In this document: positions 17,387-25,740 of the stretch, piece after piece
Numbering within the stretch: position 1 is the stretch's first letter
Layout: every line of letters starts with the position of its first letter
The notes under the pieces: model-generated
Seen by the model: only the letters and a program-made list of their open reading frames with translations
Told to the model about the DNA's origin: nothing
Databases searched by the model: none
Assembly (NCBI GenBank): GCA_965224275.1
Contig: CBDCYR010000005.1
Span: 1,054,001-1,118,000, forward strand
DNA length: 64,000 bases
Direction of reading: 5' to 3'
From: CAUZWH01 sp965224275
GTDB taxonomy: Bacteria; Pseudomonadota; Alphaproteobacteria; SHVV01
Position numbers and translations under genes: made by a program

Positions 17387-18062
17387 GTTCCGATCCCTCC
17401 CGTTCGTTTCGGTCGCGACCGGCGCGTCGCGGGCGTCCACGTTGGGGAACACCCAGGACACGCCGGGTAACGGAGCCGGGTCCGGGTTGTGGAAGGGTCG
17501 GAAGTGCCGCGCTCAAACGCCGTGCGGGCTGCAAGCCGTTGTGTCTACGGAACTTTCAGCGCTTCGCGGATGCGCGGAGGAAATGCGATTTTCTACGCCA
17601 TGCGGCGCGGTTTCATCACACCCCAAGCACGATGATATTACCGGCGTTGCCTGGAGGTGGCGCTATCGCCATCGTACTTAAGCTTCTGGGGCGTGGCCGA
17701 CTTAATGTCGGTATAGACCGTTACGTACTCTGCCGGATCGGTGGCACGCGTCTGCGTGTCACCAGACCACCCCATGTAACCAGATTGGTATACCTGAACG
17801 GTCAATTGAGCCAACTGGAAAGACTTGGTAAAAAATTTAGGCGAACGAATCAAATGACGTCCGAATCCACCACGCCCCTCCTTCTTCCTGACAATCCGAT
17901 CTCTTCTACTGAAGAAGATGTTCTAGAGTGGACACCGCTTGTCGAGACTTTTGCTCGTCGATACTGAACGGCCGGTGCGCGCACCGACGTCGCGCGCCGG
18001 CCGGCCGATGTCCACGCACTGAAGGCACGTCACAAAGGCGTTTGCCGGCCTCCGCCGCCTGC
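17387..18062. other. Gap between integrase and toxin-antitoxin pair
   Basis: This 676-bp stretch is lower in GC between about 17630 and 17950. On the minus strand 17638-17853 can encode MIRSPKFFTKSFQLAQ...YVTVYTDIKSATPQKLKYDGD, which looks protein-like but lacks a recognisable family and a good start. No attachment-site repeat or tRNA was seen beside the integrase. Confidence 0.35.
17638..17853 (-). CDS. Possible small hypothetical protein or gene end
   Basis: Up to 71 residues. The middle (VQVYQSGYMGWSGDTQTRATDPAEYVTVY, quoted in part only) has varied composition and tyrosine-rich segments unlike random GC-rich frames, so it may be the C-terminus of a decayed gene. No ribosome site or domain was recognised. 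Confidence 0.25.
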   Translation of the reverse strand: MIRSPKFFTKSFQLAQLTVQVYQSGYMGWSGDTQTRATDPAEYVTVYTDIKSATPQKLKYDGDSATSRQRR

Positions 18063-18080
18063 GTTATATTTAGATATAAC
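18063..18080. promoter_or_regulatory. Palindromic operator upstream of mazEF-type pair
   Basis: GTTATAT-TTAG-ATATAAC is a perfect 7-bp inverted repeat ending 13 bases before the antitoxin start. It is AT-rich in GC-rich surroundings. AbrB/MazE antitoxins bind such sites to repress their own operon, so an autoregulatory operator is the natural reading. Confidence 0.65.
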
Positions 18081-18093
18081 GTTGGAGAGGCGC

Positions 18094-18351
18094 ATGCATA
18101 CGACCAATCTGCGCAAGGTCGGCGGTTCCGTCATGCTCGCCGTGCCCCCGGCGCTTCTTGATGTCCTGAAGCTCCGGGCCGGCACCAGGGTGGATATCGG
18201 TATCGAGGACGGCCGCATGATCGTCGCGCCCAGGACCCGTGTGAGCTACACCCTCGAGGAGCTTCTGGCGCAGTGCGACGAGACCGCGCCGGGCGACGAC
18301 GGAGATCGCGCCTGGCTTGAGGCCAAGCCGGTGGGCAACGAACTGCTGTAA
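18094..18351 (+). CDS. MazE/AbrB-type antitoxin
   Basis: 85 residues from ATG 18094 (ribosome site GGAGAGG at 18084-18090). MHTTNLRKVGGSVMLAVPPALLDVLKLRAGTRVDIGIEDGRMIV (partial) is a SpoVT-AbrB swapped-hairpin DNA-binding fold. The C-terminal tail (YTLEELLAQCDE) is the toxin-binding part. The stop TAA overlaps the toxin start (TAATG). Confidence 0.85.
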   Translation: MHTTNLRKVGGSVMLAVPPALLDVLKLRAGTRVDIGIEDGRMIVAPRTRVSYTLEELLAQCDETAPGDDGDRAWLEAKPVGNELL

Positions 18352-18683
18352 TGCAGCGGGGCGAGATCTGGCTCGTCAGCCTCGATCCCACGGCTGGACA
18401 TGAACAGCGTGGGACCCGGCCGGTCGTTATCGTATCCCCCGCACCCTTCAACGAGCTGACCGGGACGCCGGTCGTCCTGCCGATCACGACGGGGGGAAGA
18501 TTAGCGCGCCGGCGAGGGTTCGCGGTATCTCTCGATGATGCGGGCACCCGGACGGTCGGCGTAATCCGTTGCGACCAGCCGCGCACCCTCGATCTTGCCG
18601 CCCGGAACGGGAAACGTCTCGAATCCGTCCGGGAGTCGATCATGGACGAGGTGCTCGCCCGCCTCGGCGCGATCCTGGCATAG
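18351..18683 (+). CDS. MazF/PemK-type endoribonuclease toxin
   Basis: 110 residues. RGEIWLVSLDPTAGHEQRGTRPVVIVSP is the classic MazF/PemK opening, with the catalytic arginine in EQRGTRP; VLPITTGG and IRCDQPRTLDL follow, including the conserved aspartate. The fold cleaves mRNA at short motifs. It overlaps the antitoxin by one base. The length and motifs are complete, so the pair may be functional. Confidence 0.88.
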   Translation: MQRGEIWLVSLDPTAGHEQRGTRPVVIVSPAPFNELTGTPVVLPITTGGRLARRRGFAVSLDDAGTRTVGVIRCDQPRTLDLAARNGKRLESVRESIMDEVLARLGAILA

Positions 18684-18768
18684 ACAGCGAGGCGAGGGTT
18701 CGATGGTATTGCCGGAGATCCGTTGCGGTCTGGCGGTTTGCGGTGGTCGATGACGAGGAACTCAGGGC

Positions 18769-18860
18769 TGTTATTCGGCGTGCGTATTCGACGCCGATCG
18801 GCGTTCTAACCTATTGACATCGTTAGAGTAGGAGGGGTCAAAGTTCGACGCCGAATAACA
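18769..18860. repeat. 92-bp MITE-like element with IS21-type ends
   Basis: It begins TGTTATTCGGCGTGC and ends GACGCCGAATAACA, so the outer 13 bases are inverted repeats. The right end read inward (TGTTATTCGGCGTCGAAC, then TTTGACCCC) closely resembles the istA-side end of the local IS21 (TGTTGTTCGGCGTGGAAT, then ATTGACCCC). It carries no gene and is probably mobilised by IS21 IstAB. Confidence 0.6.
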
Positions 18861-18951
18861 TTTCTGGCCGATGAATGCGACACCAACCCGACCCACGCGC
18901 CGCACCCGCGTTCGTCGGTTAGCTACAGATGTCGGAAAAGAAAGCAATCAA

Positions 18952-19308
18952 ATGGAATCGGTTCAGTTCATAACCTGCGAGGACGACGGGACGGACCAAA
19001 TCGTCTCTTTTGCGCTCGCACGCGGTGAGATGGAAATTACAAGTCTTACCTTATTACGCACACCCGGGTTCGAGAGTAAATTGGACGAAACCGAGCGTGG
19101 GGTATCCGTTTGGCTGGAGGACGAGTCAGACGAAGACTTCCACATGCTTGAGGTTGTAATACTGGAAGTGAACAGCGTAACGATCAAGTCTCAAGCATCC
19201 AAATATGATCTCGACGTCAGCCGGGTCGATCCAGACGAACTGACCGGGATGAAAGCTCTCATCGAACGCATGAACTACGATGACCGGTTCCGGATTGAGA
19301 ATGTCTAA
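18952..19308 (+). CDS. Hypothetical acidic protein, 118 residues
   Basis: Not recognised. From ATG 18952 it reads MESVQFITCEDDGTDQIVSFALARGEME..., acidic, with beta-rich segments (MLEVVILEVNSVTIKSQ) and a helical end. Codon use is less GC-biased than neighbours, suggesting transfer. A longer start at 18871 would add a basic stretch that looks like upstream MITE flank. Size and acidity resemble immunity or anti-toxin proteins, but this is only a guess. Confidence 0.5.
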   Translation: MESVQFITCEDDGTDQIVSFALARGEMEITSLTLLRTPGFESKLDETERGVSVWLEDESDEDFHMLEVVILEVNSVTIKSQASKYDLDVSRVDPDELTGMKALIERMNYDDRFRIENV

Positions 19309-19652
19309 CGATTGGATCGAGCCGGACTGTTAATCGACCGCTGTCAGCGGTTTCATGAATTAGGCGCAGTGGGGCCGTCACCGCAACAATCGGTGCGACA
19401 TCCCCTTGCGGGGACAGTACATCCGCCGGCGTCCAATCCCGTCGCAACGTCGCGTTCTCGGCTGCATCCCCACGCACATCACCCCTTCGCCAACGTTCCC
19501 ACTCCAGCTTCCCACCGCATCCCAGCTCCCGAACCGCGTTCGCGCCCATGCGCCGGCGAGAGGAAGAGGTGGGCCGAAAGCGGGGCGGCGGTCGGAATTC
19601 CCGGGAGGGCGTCCCCGCCGCCCGCAACCACGGACCCACGGGAGACAGCACG
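19309..19652. other. Gap with no gene seen
   Basis: No domain-bearing frame. GGGAGACAGCACG at its end is the ribosome site for the next gene; a very similar leader (GGAGACAGCAAG) precedes ssb at 26932. Confidence 0.4.
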
Positions 19653-19928
19653 ATGCAGACGTCCAGAACGCTTCATGGCAACGCAAACACTTATCTCACC
19701 CATGTGTTTGGCCGTGGTCTCGCGGATGACCGCTACGTCGTCGAACGGTTCAAGTCGATGACCAACGGCGACATCCGCCCACTGCACGCCGGCGGGCCGG
19801 GAAAGAAGGGCCGGCGCCAGGCGCGACGCGTGACACTGAGCCTGAAGGCGGTCAAGGAAATGCGGCCCGAACGCGACGAGATCATCATCTGCACAGGGGT
19901 CACGATCAAAGGCGGAACACAAATTTAG
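19653..19928 (+). CDS. Hypothetical protein, 91 residues
   Basis: Not recognised. ATG 19653 follows a good ribosome site (GGGAGA). The protein MQTSRTLHGNANTYLTHVFG... has a basic middle (GPGKKGRRQARRVTLSL) and no membrane segment. The shared leader with ssb suggests a common plasmid or integrative-element origin. Confidence 0.5.
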   Translation: MQTSRTLHGNANTYLTHVFGRGLADDRYVVERFKSMTNGDIRPLHAGGPGKKGRRQARRVTLSLKAVKEMRPERDEIIICTGVTIKGGTQI

Positions 19929-20060
19929 GGTGATCTAGCGACCGGGTTATTCGTGCAACGCAAACAACGCTGACCGGCTTTCCCCAGGAGACCACCGCCA
20001 GCCAAGCGCCGGCTGGACGTCCTTTACCTGGATTTCAACCTCGGCAGGGAGACCACTAGT
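19929..20060. other. Leader of the zinc-ribbon gene
   Basis: Includes the ribosome-like AGGGAG at 20047-20052 and the left copy of the ACTAGT target duplication (20055-20060). In the uninterrupted sequence this would place AGGGAG a few bases upstream of the GTG start now found at 21100. Confidence 0.5.
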
Positions 20061-21095
20061 TGTGGTGTCTCAGTAGGTTGTTCATTCGGCCCCGCTTTGA
20101 GAAGCTGATGTTTGAAAAGAACAGAAGCTGATCGCCGGAGGACCGAATGAACATCCATAAGAATGCCCGCCTGACCCCGAAGGGTCGAGAGATATTAATC
20201 TCTCGACTGGAACGCGGCGAACACCCGTTGGACGTGGCGACAGCAATGGGCACCAGTACCAGTACGGTCTACAAATGGTGGCGGCGCTATCGCGCGGAAG
20301 GCTTTGGCGGGCTTGTCGACCGCTCCTCAAGGCCAATGACCAGCCCGCATAGAACACCTGGTGAGCTTGAGGCGAAGGTGATTGCCCTGCGCAAGCAACG
20401 GCGCATCTATCACCGCATCGCCGCCGAAGTTGGTGTTTCCAAAGCCACGGTGGGACGGATCCTGACCCGACACCACCTCAACCGCTGGCGCGACCTCGAC
20501 CCCGCCCAACCGGTACGCCGCTACGAACGCGCCAAGCCCGGCGAGATGATCCACATCGATATCAAAAAACTCGGCCGCTTCAACCAGGTCGGGCACCGCA
20601 TAACCGGTGATCGAACCGGCCCAAGAACCGGACCCAACAGGGGCTGGGAATACGTCCACGTCTGCATCGACGACCACTCCCGCCTCGGCTTCGCAGACAT
20701 CATGCCAAACGAGAAAAAAGACAGCGCCGTCGCCTTCTTGATGGCCGCCCTCGCTTGGTACCGGCGCTTCAATATCACCGTCGAACGGGTCATGACCGAC
20801 AATGGATCGTGCTACAGGTCATTGGCCTTCACAGACGCCTGCAAAAACCTCGGGCTCAAACACATCCGCACCAAACCCTATACACCCAAAACCAACGGCA
20901 AGGCCGAGCGCTTTATCCAATCTTCTCTGCGCGAATGGGCCTACGCTCAAGCCTATGAAAGCTCACAGCACAGAGCACGTGAGCTCCCCATCTGGCTACA
21001 CCACTACAATTGGCACAGACCTCATGCCGGGATAAATGGAAATCAACCCATCAGCCGATCAGGCTTGGATGTCAATAACCTCACGAGACTCCACA
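20061..21095. mobile_element. IS481-family element, exact ends and ACTAGT duplication
   Basis: 1,035 bp, with imperfect inverted repeats TGTGGTGTCTCAGTAGGTT and (right, read inward) TGTGGAGTCTCGTGAGGTT. It is flanked by ACTAGT at 20055-20060 and 21096-21101. IS481 is known to insert at NCTAGN with a 6-bp duplication, and this fits. It separates the ribosome binding site from the start codon of the zinc-ribbon gene. Confidence 0.9.
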
Positions 21096-21100
21096 ACTAG
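20147..21100 (+). CDS. IS481-family transposase; stop codon supplied by the target duplication
   Basis: 317 residues. An N-terminal helix-turn-helix (HPLDVATAMGTSTSTVYKWW) is followed by an rve-type DDE core with HIDIKKLGRF, MTDNGSCYRS and NGKAERF. The last element-encoded codon begins in CACA and the frame ends AAC-TAG, where TAG lies in the duplicated ACTAGT. The TAG overlaps the GTG start of the next gene (TAGTG), so translation may pass to it. Confidence 0.9.
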   Translation: MNIHKNARLTPKGREILISRLERGEHPLDVATAMGTSTSTVYKWWRRYRAEGFGGLVDRSSRPMTSPHRTPGELEAKVIALRKQRRIYHRIAAEVGVSKATVGRILTRHHLNRWRDLDPAQPVRRYERAKPGEMIHIDIKKLGRFNQVGHRITGDRTGPRTGPNRGWEYVHVCIDDHSRLGFADIMPNEKKDSAVAFLMAALAWYRRFNITVERVMTDNGSCYRSLAFTDACKNLGLKHIRTKPYTPKTNGKAERFIQSSLREWAYAQAYESSQHRARELPIWLHHYNWHRPHAGINGNQPISRSGLDVNNLTRLHN

Positions 21101-21995
21101 TGGCCTACAGGAATCCCGAAACCGGGCGCACGCGTAACCGCGAATGCTTCCAGCGTCGTACCGCCAAGCGCCGCGCCCAGCGCCTTTGTCCAAGGTGTGG
21201 AAAGGCTTTACCCGCGACCGGCCGCATACTGTGCGAGCCTTGCGCAGAGAAGCGTCGCAAATCCGCACGCGTCCGTGACGCGAAACGACGGGCCGCCGGC
21301 AAGCCGCGTCACACGGATCCCGAGAAGCAGCGCGTGCGCAAACGCCAACGCTACCAGCAGCTGACCGCCGAGCGATTCTCTCAAGGCCTATGCCCCAAGT
21401 GCGGCAAGCATCGGCTCGTGCCCGGTCGCAGGCTGTGCGACCCGTGCGGCGGGAAGAGGCGCAAGGCCGAGCGCGCCCGCTACGCGGCGGGCAAAGCCGC
21501 CGGTAAACTCTACGGCGGGAAAGATCCTAAGCTGTGCCGCAGGATTGCACGGGAGAAAAGCAAGGAGCGCTTCCATGCACGCCGCGACAACGGCCTTTGC
21601 ACCCGTTGCGGCCACCGTCCCCTCGTCGAGGGCAGCACGACTTGTGAGGTGTGCGGTGACGAACGGCGTGCGGCCGATCGGGAGCAATATACCGCGCGGC
21701 GGGCCGAAGGCCTCTGCGGCCGCTGCGGCGGGCCGGCCGACGGCGGATCACGTTGCGGCCAATGCGCTGAGTTCGAGACCGGGCGCCATCAACAGAAGAA
21801 TGCCGCCAGCCGCAGGCGCTATGCCCGGCGGCGTGCCCGAAGGTTATGTACCGACTGCGGTCAACCTTCTCATGGAGCATCCCGGTGTGAGCCGTGCGCG
21901 CGCCGATCCTATGTTCGCTCAGGCGAACATCGCGGTCTCCCGCGTTTTCCACCGAGCTACACCGTCATCGAAGCTGCGACCGGCGTGGACCATGG
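21100..21995 (+). pseudogene. Five-module zinc-ribbon protein, 5' part (split by RIT element)
   Basis: From GTG 21100 the product has five repeats of CxxCG-x(8-12)-CxxC: LCPRCGKALPATGRILCEPC, LCPKCGKHRLV...LCDPC, LCTRCGHRPLV...TCEVC, LCGRCGGPAD...CGQC and LCTDCGQPSH...CEPC, joined by very basic linkers (KRRKSARVRDAKRRA). It looks like a nucleic-acid-binding protein; the family is not recognised. The native frame stops being continuous at CCATGG (21990-21995), where the RIT element begins. It resumes at 25741. As it stands the frame runs 21 codons into the element. Confidence 0.7.
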
Positions 21996-22091
21996 TTATC
22001 TGGAGCAGGACTTAATCCCGAGTGAAGTGCCGCAACAGGCCGATTTCTGCGGATTTTAGGCGGATTTACTCGGGATTAATCCTGACCATCA
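21990..22091 (+). repeat. RIT left inverted repeat, 102 bp
   Basis: Starts CCATGGTTATCTGGAGCAGG and ends CGGGATTAATCCTGACCATCA. It contains TTAATCCCGAGTG and, inverted, ACTCGGGATTAA, so it has internal dyad symmetry suited to recombinase binding. It matches 25613-25714 base for base in inverted orientation and includes the stop codon of the third recombinase. Confidence 0.92.
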
Positions 22092-23081
22092 TTTCCCGCC
22101 CAGAAGACTCATCAGACTGTCCTTCGCACCGGGGAAGGCCCCGGGCCGGATCGATGGCGGCGCGTTGGCCACAAGGATCTCCAGTTTCTCGGCCGGGCTG
22201 GCACGGAGGTAGCCTTCGGTGGTCTTGAGATCTGCGTGACCGAGCCAGAGTGAGACCTTTCGGATGTCCCCGGTGGCATGAAGGATCGTCATTGCGGTTG
22301 AGTGACGGATTACATGCGGGGTTACCCGCTTGGTCTTGAGCGATGGAACCGCCAGCATTGCCGTGGCGACATGCTGGCTGAGGATGTACGCGAAGCCGTC
22401 CGGGCTCATCGCCCGTCCCCGTGCGTTGAGGAAGAGGTAGCGGTTGTTGACCGGCGGCCGGACGTCGAGCCACTCATTGAGGACGGCCTTCGTTTCCTTC
22501 CACAGCGGCAGTTCGCGATCGCGTCGCCCCTTGCCCAGAATGCGTATGCCTTCGAGTTGGGGACCCGACAGGCTGTCGAGCGTGAGTCCAGTCAGTTCCG
22601 ACACCCGTAACCCGGCGGCGTAGCACAGGTGCAGCATCGCGCGGTCGCGCAGGCCTGCCACCGTCGCGGTATCCGGGGCATCCAGGATCGCCTGCATTTC
22701 GGTCCGATCGAGCCAGTCGATCAGGGGCTTGTCGGCGCGCTTCTGCGGGATGGCGCGCACCTGCAAGGAGAGATCGAGGCAGCTTGGGACACGGTATTCC
22801 AGATAACGGAAGAAGGCCTTGATCGCGGCGAGGCGGTTATTGCGGGTGCCGATACCGTTGTTGCGGCCCTTCTCCAGAGACTCGAGGAAGGCCACCAGGA
22901 GCGCCACCGTGAAGTCCTCGATCTTCAGGGCAGAGGGGCGCGTTTTGGTCTGCTCCGCGGCGTAGAGGACGAGCAGCCGGAAGCACTCGGTGTAGCTCTT
23001 CACGGTATGACGGCTGAAGTGCCGCTCATTGAGCAGGTAATCCCGAAGGAAGGCGGTGAGGTGGGGAGCGAGGTCAGTCAT
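22089..23081 (-). CDS. RIT tyrosine recombinase, third gene
   Basis: 330 residues with a SAM-like core-binding domain and a complete catalytic domain: AAGLRVSELTGL (R), GKGRRDRELPL (K), PHVIRHSTAM (HxxR), LWLGHADLKTTEGYLR (H, Y). The start overlaps the second gene by 8 bases (ATGACTGA). Its stop lies inside the left inverted repeat. Confidence 0.92.
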   Translation of the reverse strand: MTDLAPHLTAFLRDYLLNERHFSRHTVKSYTECFRLLVLYAAEQTKTRPSALKIEDFTVALLVAFLESLEKGRNNGIGTRNNRLAAIKAFFRYLEYRVPSCLDLSLQVRAIPQKRADKPLIDWLDRTEMQAILDAPDTATVAGLRDRAMLHLCYAAGLRVSELTGLTLDSLSGPQLEGIRILGKGRRDRELPLWKETKAVLNEWLDVRPPVNNRYLFLNARGRAMSPDGFAYILSQHVATAMLAVPSLKTKRVTPHVIRHSTAMTILHATGDIRKVSLWLGHADLKTTEGYLRASPAEKLEILVANAPPSIRPGAFPGAKDSLMSLLGGK

Positions 23082-24000
23082 GGGAACCTCCGTTCTTGTG
23101 TGTCTGTTCTGCGGCCTCGGCGATGCCGTGCATCAACACCGTGGTTGATTCCAGGTACCAGTATGTTTCGGAGACATTGGCGTGGCCGAGGTAAGTGGCG
23201 AGCGCCAGCATGTGACGCCCCGGATCGGCGCCGGGATCGAGGTTCTCGATGGACCGGACAGCGAAGGAATGCCGCAGGGAGTGGAGCGAGGGCCCGCGTG
23301 TCGCGCCGGGCTCACGGATTCCCGTTTGTTCCGCGAGTTCGAGGAACACTGCTGACACACGGGTCTGGCTTGGAGGCCGGCCAGTGCCAAGCACGAACAG
23401 ATGCCCGTCCAGGGTGGTCTCGCTGCGCCGCGCCACCAGGTAGCGGTTCAGTGCATCCCGGGTTGTCGGGTGCAGGGCAACCATCCGGGACTTGCCGAAC
23501 TTGGCATCGCGGACGATGAGGCCGTCAGGGGTGATATCGTCCAATGTCAATGCCCGGGCTTCGCCGATGCGCAGTCCGGTCGCGGCGACAAGACCGAACA
23601 GGTAATGCCAGGTCAGCGGGGCGATGGTGCCGACGGGCGGCATGGAAAGTGCCGCCGTCAGGAGCTTCTTGATGTCCTGGATCGATATCAGATGCGGTTT
23701 CGGTCTTCGGCGGGGCGGATGCCCCAAGGCGTCTCGAGGCGGCACCTCGTGGCGTGCATCCTCGGCGTGCAGCCAGCGGGCAAATCTGTGCACGGAGTGC
23801 AGCCTTCTGACGCGTTGGCGCTGCGATGCCGCTTCCGATGCCCACTCAAGGGCGGTCCCGGAACGAATGAATGCCTCGTTGCGGTGTGCGGCGAACCGGG
23901 CAAAGTTCAATAGTGTCCGTGCGTCGGTCGTGAACCGGTAGCCGAGCTTTTGTTTTATCGCGACAAAGCGCGCGACCTCTTCGGCGATCGCTGTTGTCAT
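23074..24000 (-). CDS. RIT tyrosine recombinase, second gene
   Basis: 308 residues. Catalytic residues are present: ATGLRIGEARAL (R), KFGKSRMVAL (K), LHSLRHSFAV (HxxR), YLGHANVSETYWYL (H, Y). The start overlaps the stop of the first gene by one base (TAATG) and the gene is co-oriented with both neighbours, so the trio is one operon. Confidence 0.92.
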   Translation of the reverse strand: MTTAIAEEVARFVAIKQKLGYRFTTDARTLLNFARFAAHRNEAFIRSGTALEWASEAASQRQRVRRLHSVHRFARWLHAEDARHEVPPRDALGHPPRRRPKPHLISIQDIKKLLTAALSMPPVGTIAPLTWHYLFGLVAATGLRIGEARALTLDDITPDGLIVRDAKFGKSRMVALHPTTRDALNRYLVARRSETTLDGHLFVLGTGRPPSQTRVSAVFLELAEQTGIREPGATRGPSLHSLRHSFAVRSIENLDPGADPGRHMLALATYLGHANVSETYWYLESTTVLMHGIAEAAEQTHKNGGSHD

Positions 24001-25565
24001 TATTCGAGCCCTCCGATCCAAGGCTGCGCGACCTCCTGCAACATCACGGCATCGGTCTTGGCATAGATCATGGTGGTGTCCGGAGAAGCGTGCCGGAGCA
24101 GGGATCGGATGACGTCGAGCGTTGCACCGGATCTGAGCAACTCTGTCGCCTGGCTGTGCCGGAACACATGAGCGCCGCGGGTGGCGAAGGTGGTGACCCC
24201 GGCGCGATCCAGCGCTGATCGGGCGATTGAGGTGACGGTACTGGGGCAAGAAAACGGCCCATAGGGCGCCCTCGCGCAGAGGAACACCTTCTCTTTGTCC
24301 ACCCCCGGCCGCACCGTCGCGATATAGGTGTAGAGCGCGTCGCCGGCATCCTGGGGCAGAGGCAGCACCGTCTGCCATCGTGACTTTCCCGCGATCTGGA
24401 TTTCGGCCCTGTCCCAGTCGATATCGCCGAGGCGCAGGGCAACGATATCCCCTGCCCGCAGCGCCAGCCTTGCCAGAAGCAGCAGAATCGCCCGGTCGCG
24501 TATGCCCACGGGGTCGTCACGGCAGGACGCGATGGTGCGCTCGACATCGTCGGCCGGGATGTATCGTGGCAGGGTCGACAGCCGCCACCGCGGCACGGTC
24601 GGCACGGCCGCGATCAGCGCTGCCGCGATGCTGCCTTCCGACACCAGGAAGCGCAGATACATGCGCATCGCGATGGTCAGCTTCCGGGCGCAGTTCCGCG
24701 ATCGGTGTTCAATGGCCTCAAACAGCACCTGCCGGATCAGTGCCGCGTCATAGGCCCGGGGATCATCTCCGAGGGCAGGCAGAGCCGTTGCGATCAGACG
24801 GATGTGGCCGCGTATGCTTCCCGGGGAGATGTCGCGATTGCGTTCGAGCCACACGGAGAATCTCTCAAGGTGCTCGGGTAACACCTTCTCCTCCGAGGCC
24901 GATTCGAAGGATTCAATTTGCTCGATTGCGACGAGATACCTGAGGAACTTGCGGATCTTCGTTTCGTAAGTGCCCCCGGGTGAACGCATCCTTCGGCCGC
25001 AAAACACTCCGGGGATCGAACAGATGAACTGTCTGTTCCGGAATCGTGCATAGACATCCGGGGTCAAATCGCACAGGCGGATCCGCGAGAGATGGAGCCA
25101 GACAATGAGACCTGCACATCCCTCACGATGTAAATCGATGGTTCCGGGAGCGTAGCCATCGCTGCGCAACTGCTCCAGGAAGCCGTCAAGGATGCAGATG
25201 TTATCGTCCAGATCGCCGGGGGTTTCGACTCTTCCCGTCCGCTCGAGGAACCGGATGAACTTCATGAGTCGGGATGAGGTGCGACGCTTGCGCCAAGGGT
25301 GCAGCCGGGCAGACGCCGGTACTCCGGAAAGACAGTCGCAATCGTGCTGCAGGAAGCGATCGATCGCTGTGCCGTCGACCGTTTCGAGGATGATGCCACT
25401 GAGCTCAAGCCAGGTCAGGAAGTGACGGGCGGGACCCGAATGGAGAGTGATATGGCGTTCGGCAATCCCCTCACGGCGGAGATTGTCGATAAACGCATGG
25501 ACGATTGGGTCGAAGCCGGCCAGTGCCGTGGTCGCCACGAACTGGCGGCTGGCGGTTGAAGACAT
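24000..25565 (-). CDS. RIT tyrosine recombinase, first and longest gene
   Basis: 521 residues. A long N-terminal part with two SAM-like DNA-binding segments (about 20-110 and 190-310) precedes the catalytic domain: LALRAGDIVALRL (R), GKSRWQTVLPLP (K), AHVFRHSQATEL (HxxR), LLRHASPDTTMIYAKTD (H, Y). In RIT elements the first gene is the longest, as here. The start is about 47 bp from the right inverted repeat. Confidence 0.9.
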   Translation of the reverse strand: MSSTASRQFVATTALAGFDPIVHAFIDNLRREGIAERHITLHSGPARHFLTWLELSGIILETVDGTAIDRFLQHDCDCLSGVPASARLHPWRKRRTSSRLMKFIRFLERTGRVETPGDLDDNICILDGFLEQLRSDGYAPGTIDLHREGCAGLIVWLHLSRIRLCDLTPDVYARFRNRQFICSIPGVFCGRRMRSPGGTYETKIRKFLRYLVAIEQIESFESASEEKVLPEHLERFSVWLERNRDISPGSIRGHIRLIATALPALGDDPRAYDAALIRQVLFEAIEHRSRNCARKLTIAMRMYLRFLVSEGSIAAALIAAVPTVPRWRLSTLPRYIPADDVERTIASCRDDPVGIRDRAILLLLARLALRAGDIVALRLGDIDWDRAEIQIAGKSRWQTVLPLPQDAGDALYTYIATVRPGVDKEKVFLCARAPYGPFSCPSTVTSIARSALDRAGVTTFATRGAHVFRHSQATELLRSGATLDVIRSLLRHASPDTTMIYAKTDAVMLQEVAQPWIGGLE

Positions 25566-25612
25566 CTGTCGTACTCCATCTCATTGAAAGGGAGAACGAC
25601 CCTACTGGGAAG

Positions 25613-25714
25613 TGATGGTCAGGATTAATCCCGAGTAAATCCGCCTAAAATCCGCAGAAATCGGCCTGTTGCGGCACTTCACTCGGGATTAAGTCCTGCT
25701 CCAGATAACCATGG
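25613..25714 (-). repeat. RIT right inverted repeat, 102 bp
   Basis: Exact inverted copy of 21990-22091. It begins TGATGGTCAGGATTAATCCC and ends CCAGATAACCATGG, the last 6 bases being shared with the 32-bp palindrome at 25709-25740. Confidence 0.92.
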
Positions 25715-25740
25715 TAATCCCGAGCTCGGGATTACCATGG
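25709..25740. repeat. 32-bp perfect palindrome at the RIT right end
   Basis: CCATGGTAATCCCGAG followed by its exact reverse complement. The half-site TAATCCCGAG also occurs within the RIT inverted repeats. It is not followed by a T tract, so it is not a terminator; it could be the crossover site or a relic of resolving two element ends. Confidence 0.8.

Larger units (their letters stand above)
21996..25740. mobile_element. RIT (recombinase-in-trio) element
   Basis: Three overlapping tyrosine recombinase genes on the minus strand lie between 102-bp perfect inverted repeats (21990-22091 and 25613-25714). Removing 21996-25740 rejoins the zinc-ribbon gene in frame at CCATGG, which fixes the element's limits. 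The right end carries 26 extra bases beyond its inverted repeat, which together with it form a 32-bp perfect palindrome. RIT elements are a known but little-studied group. Confidence 0.88.

Noticed and set aside
25709..25740. Palindrome as a transcription terminator
   Set aside because: No T tract on either strand, and it lies at the RIT end within an interrupted reading frame.
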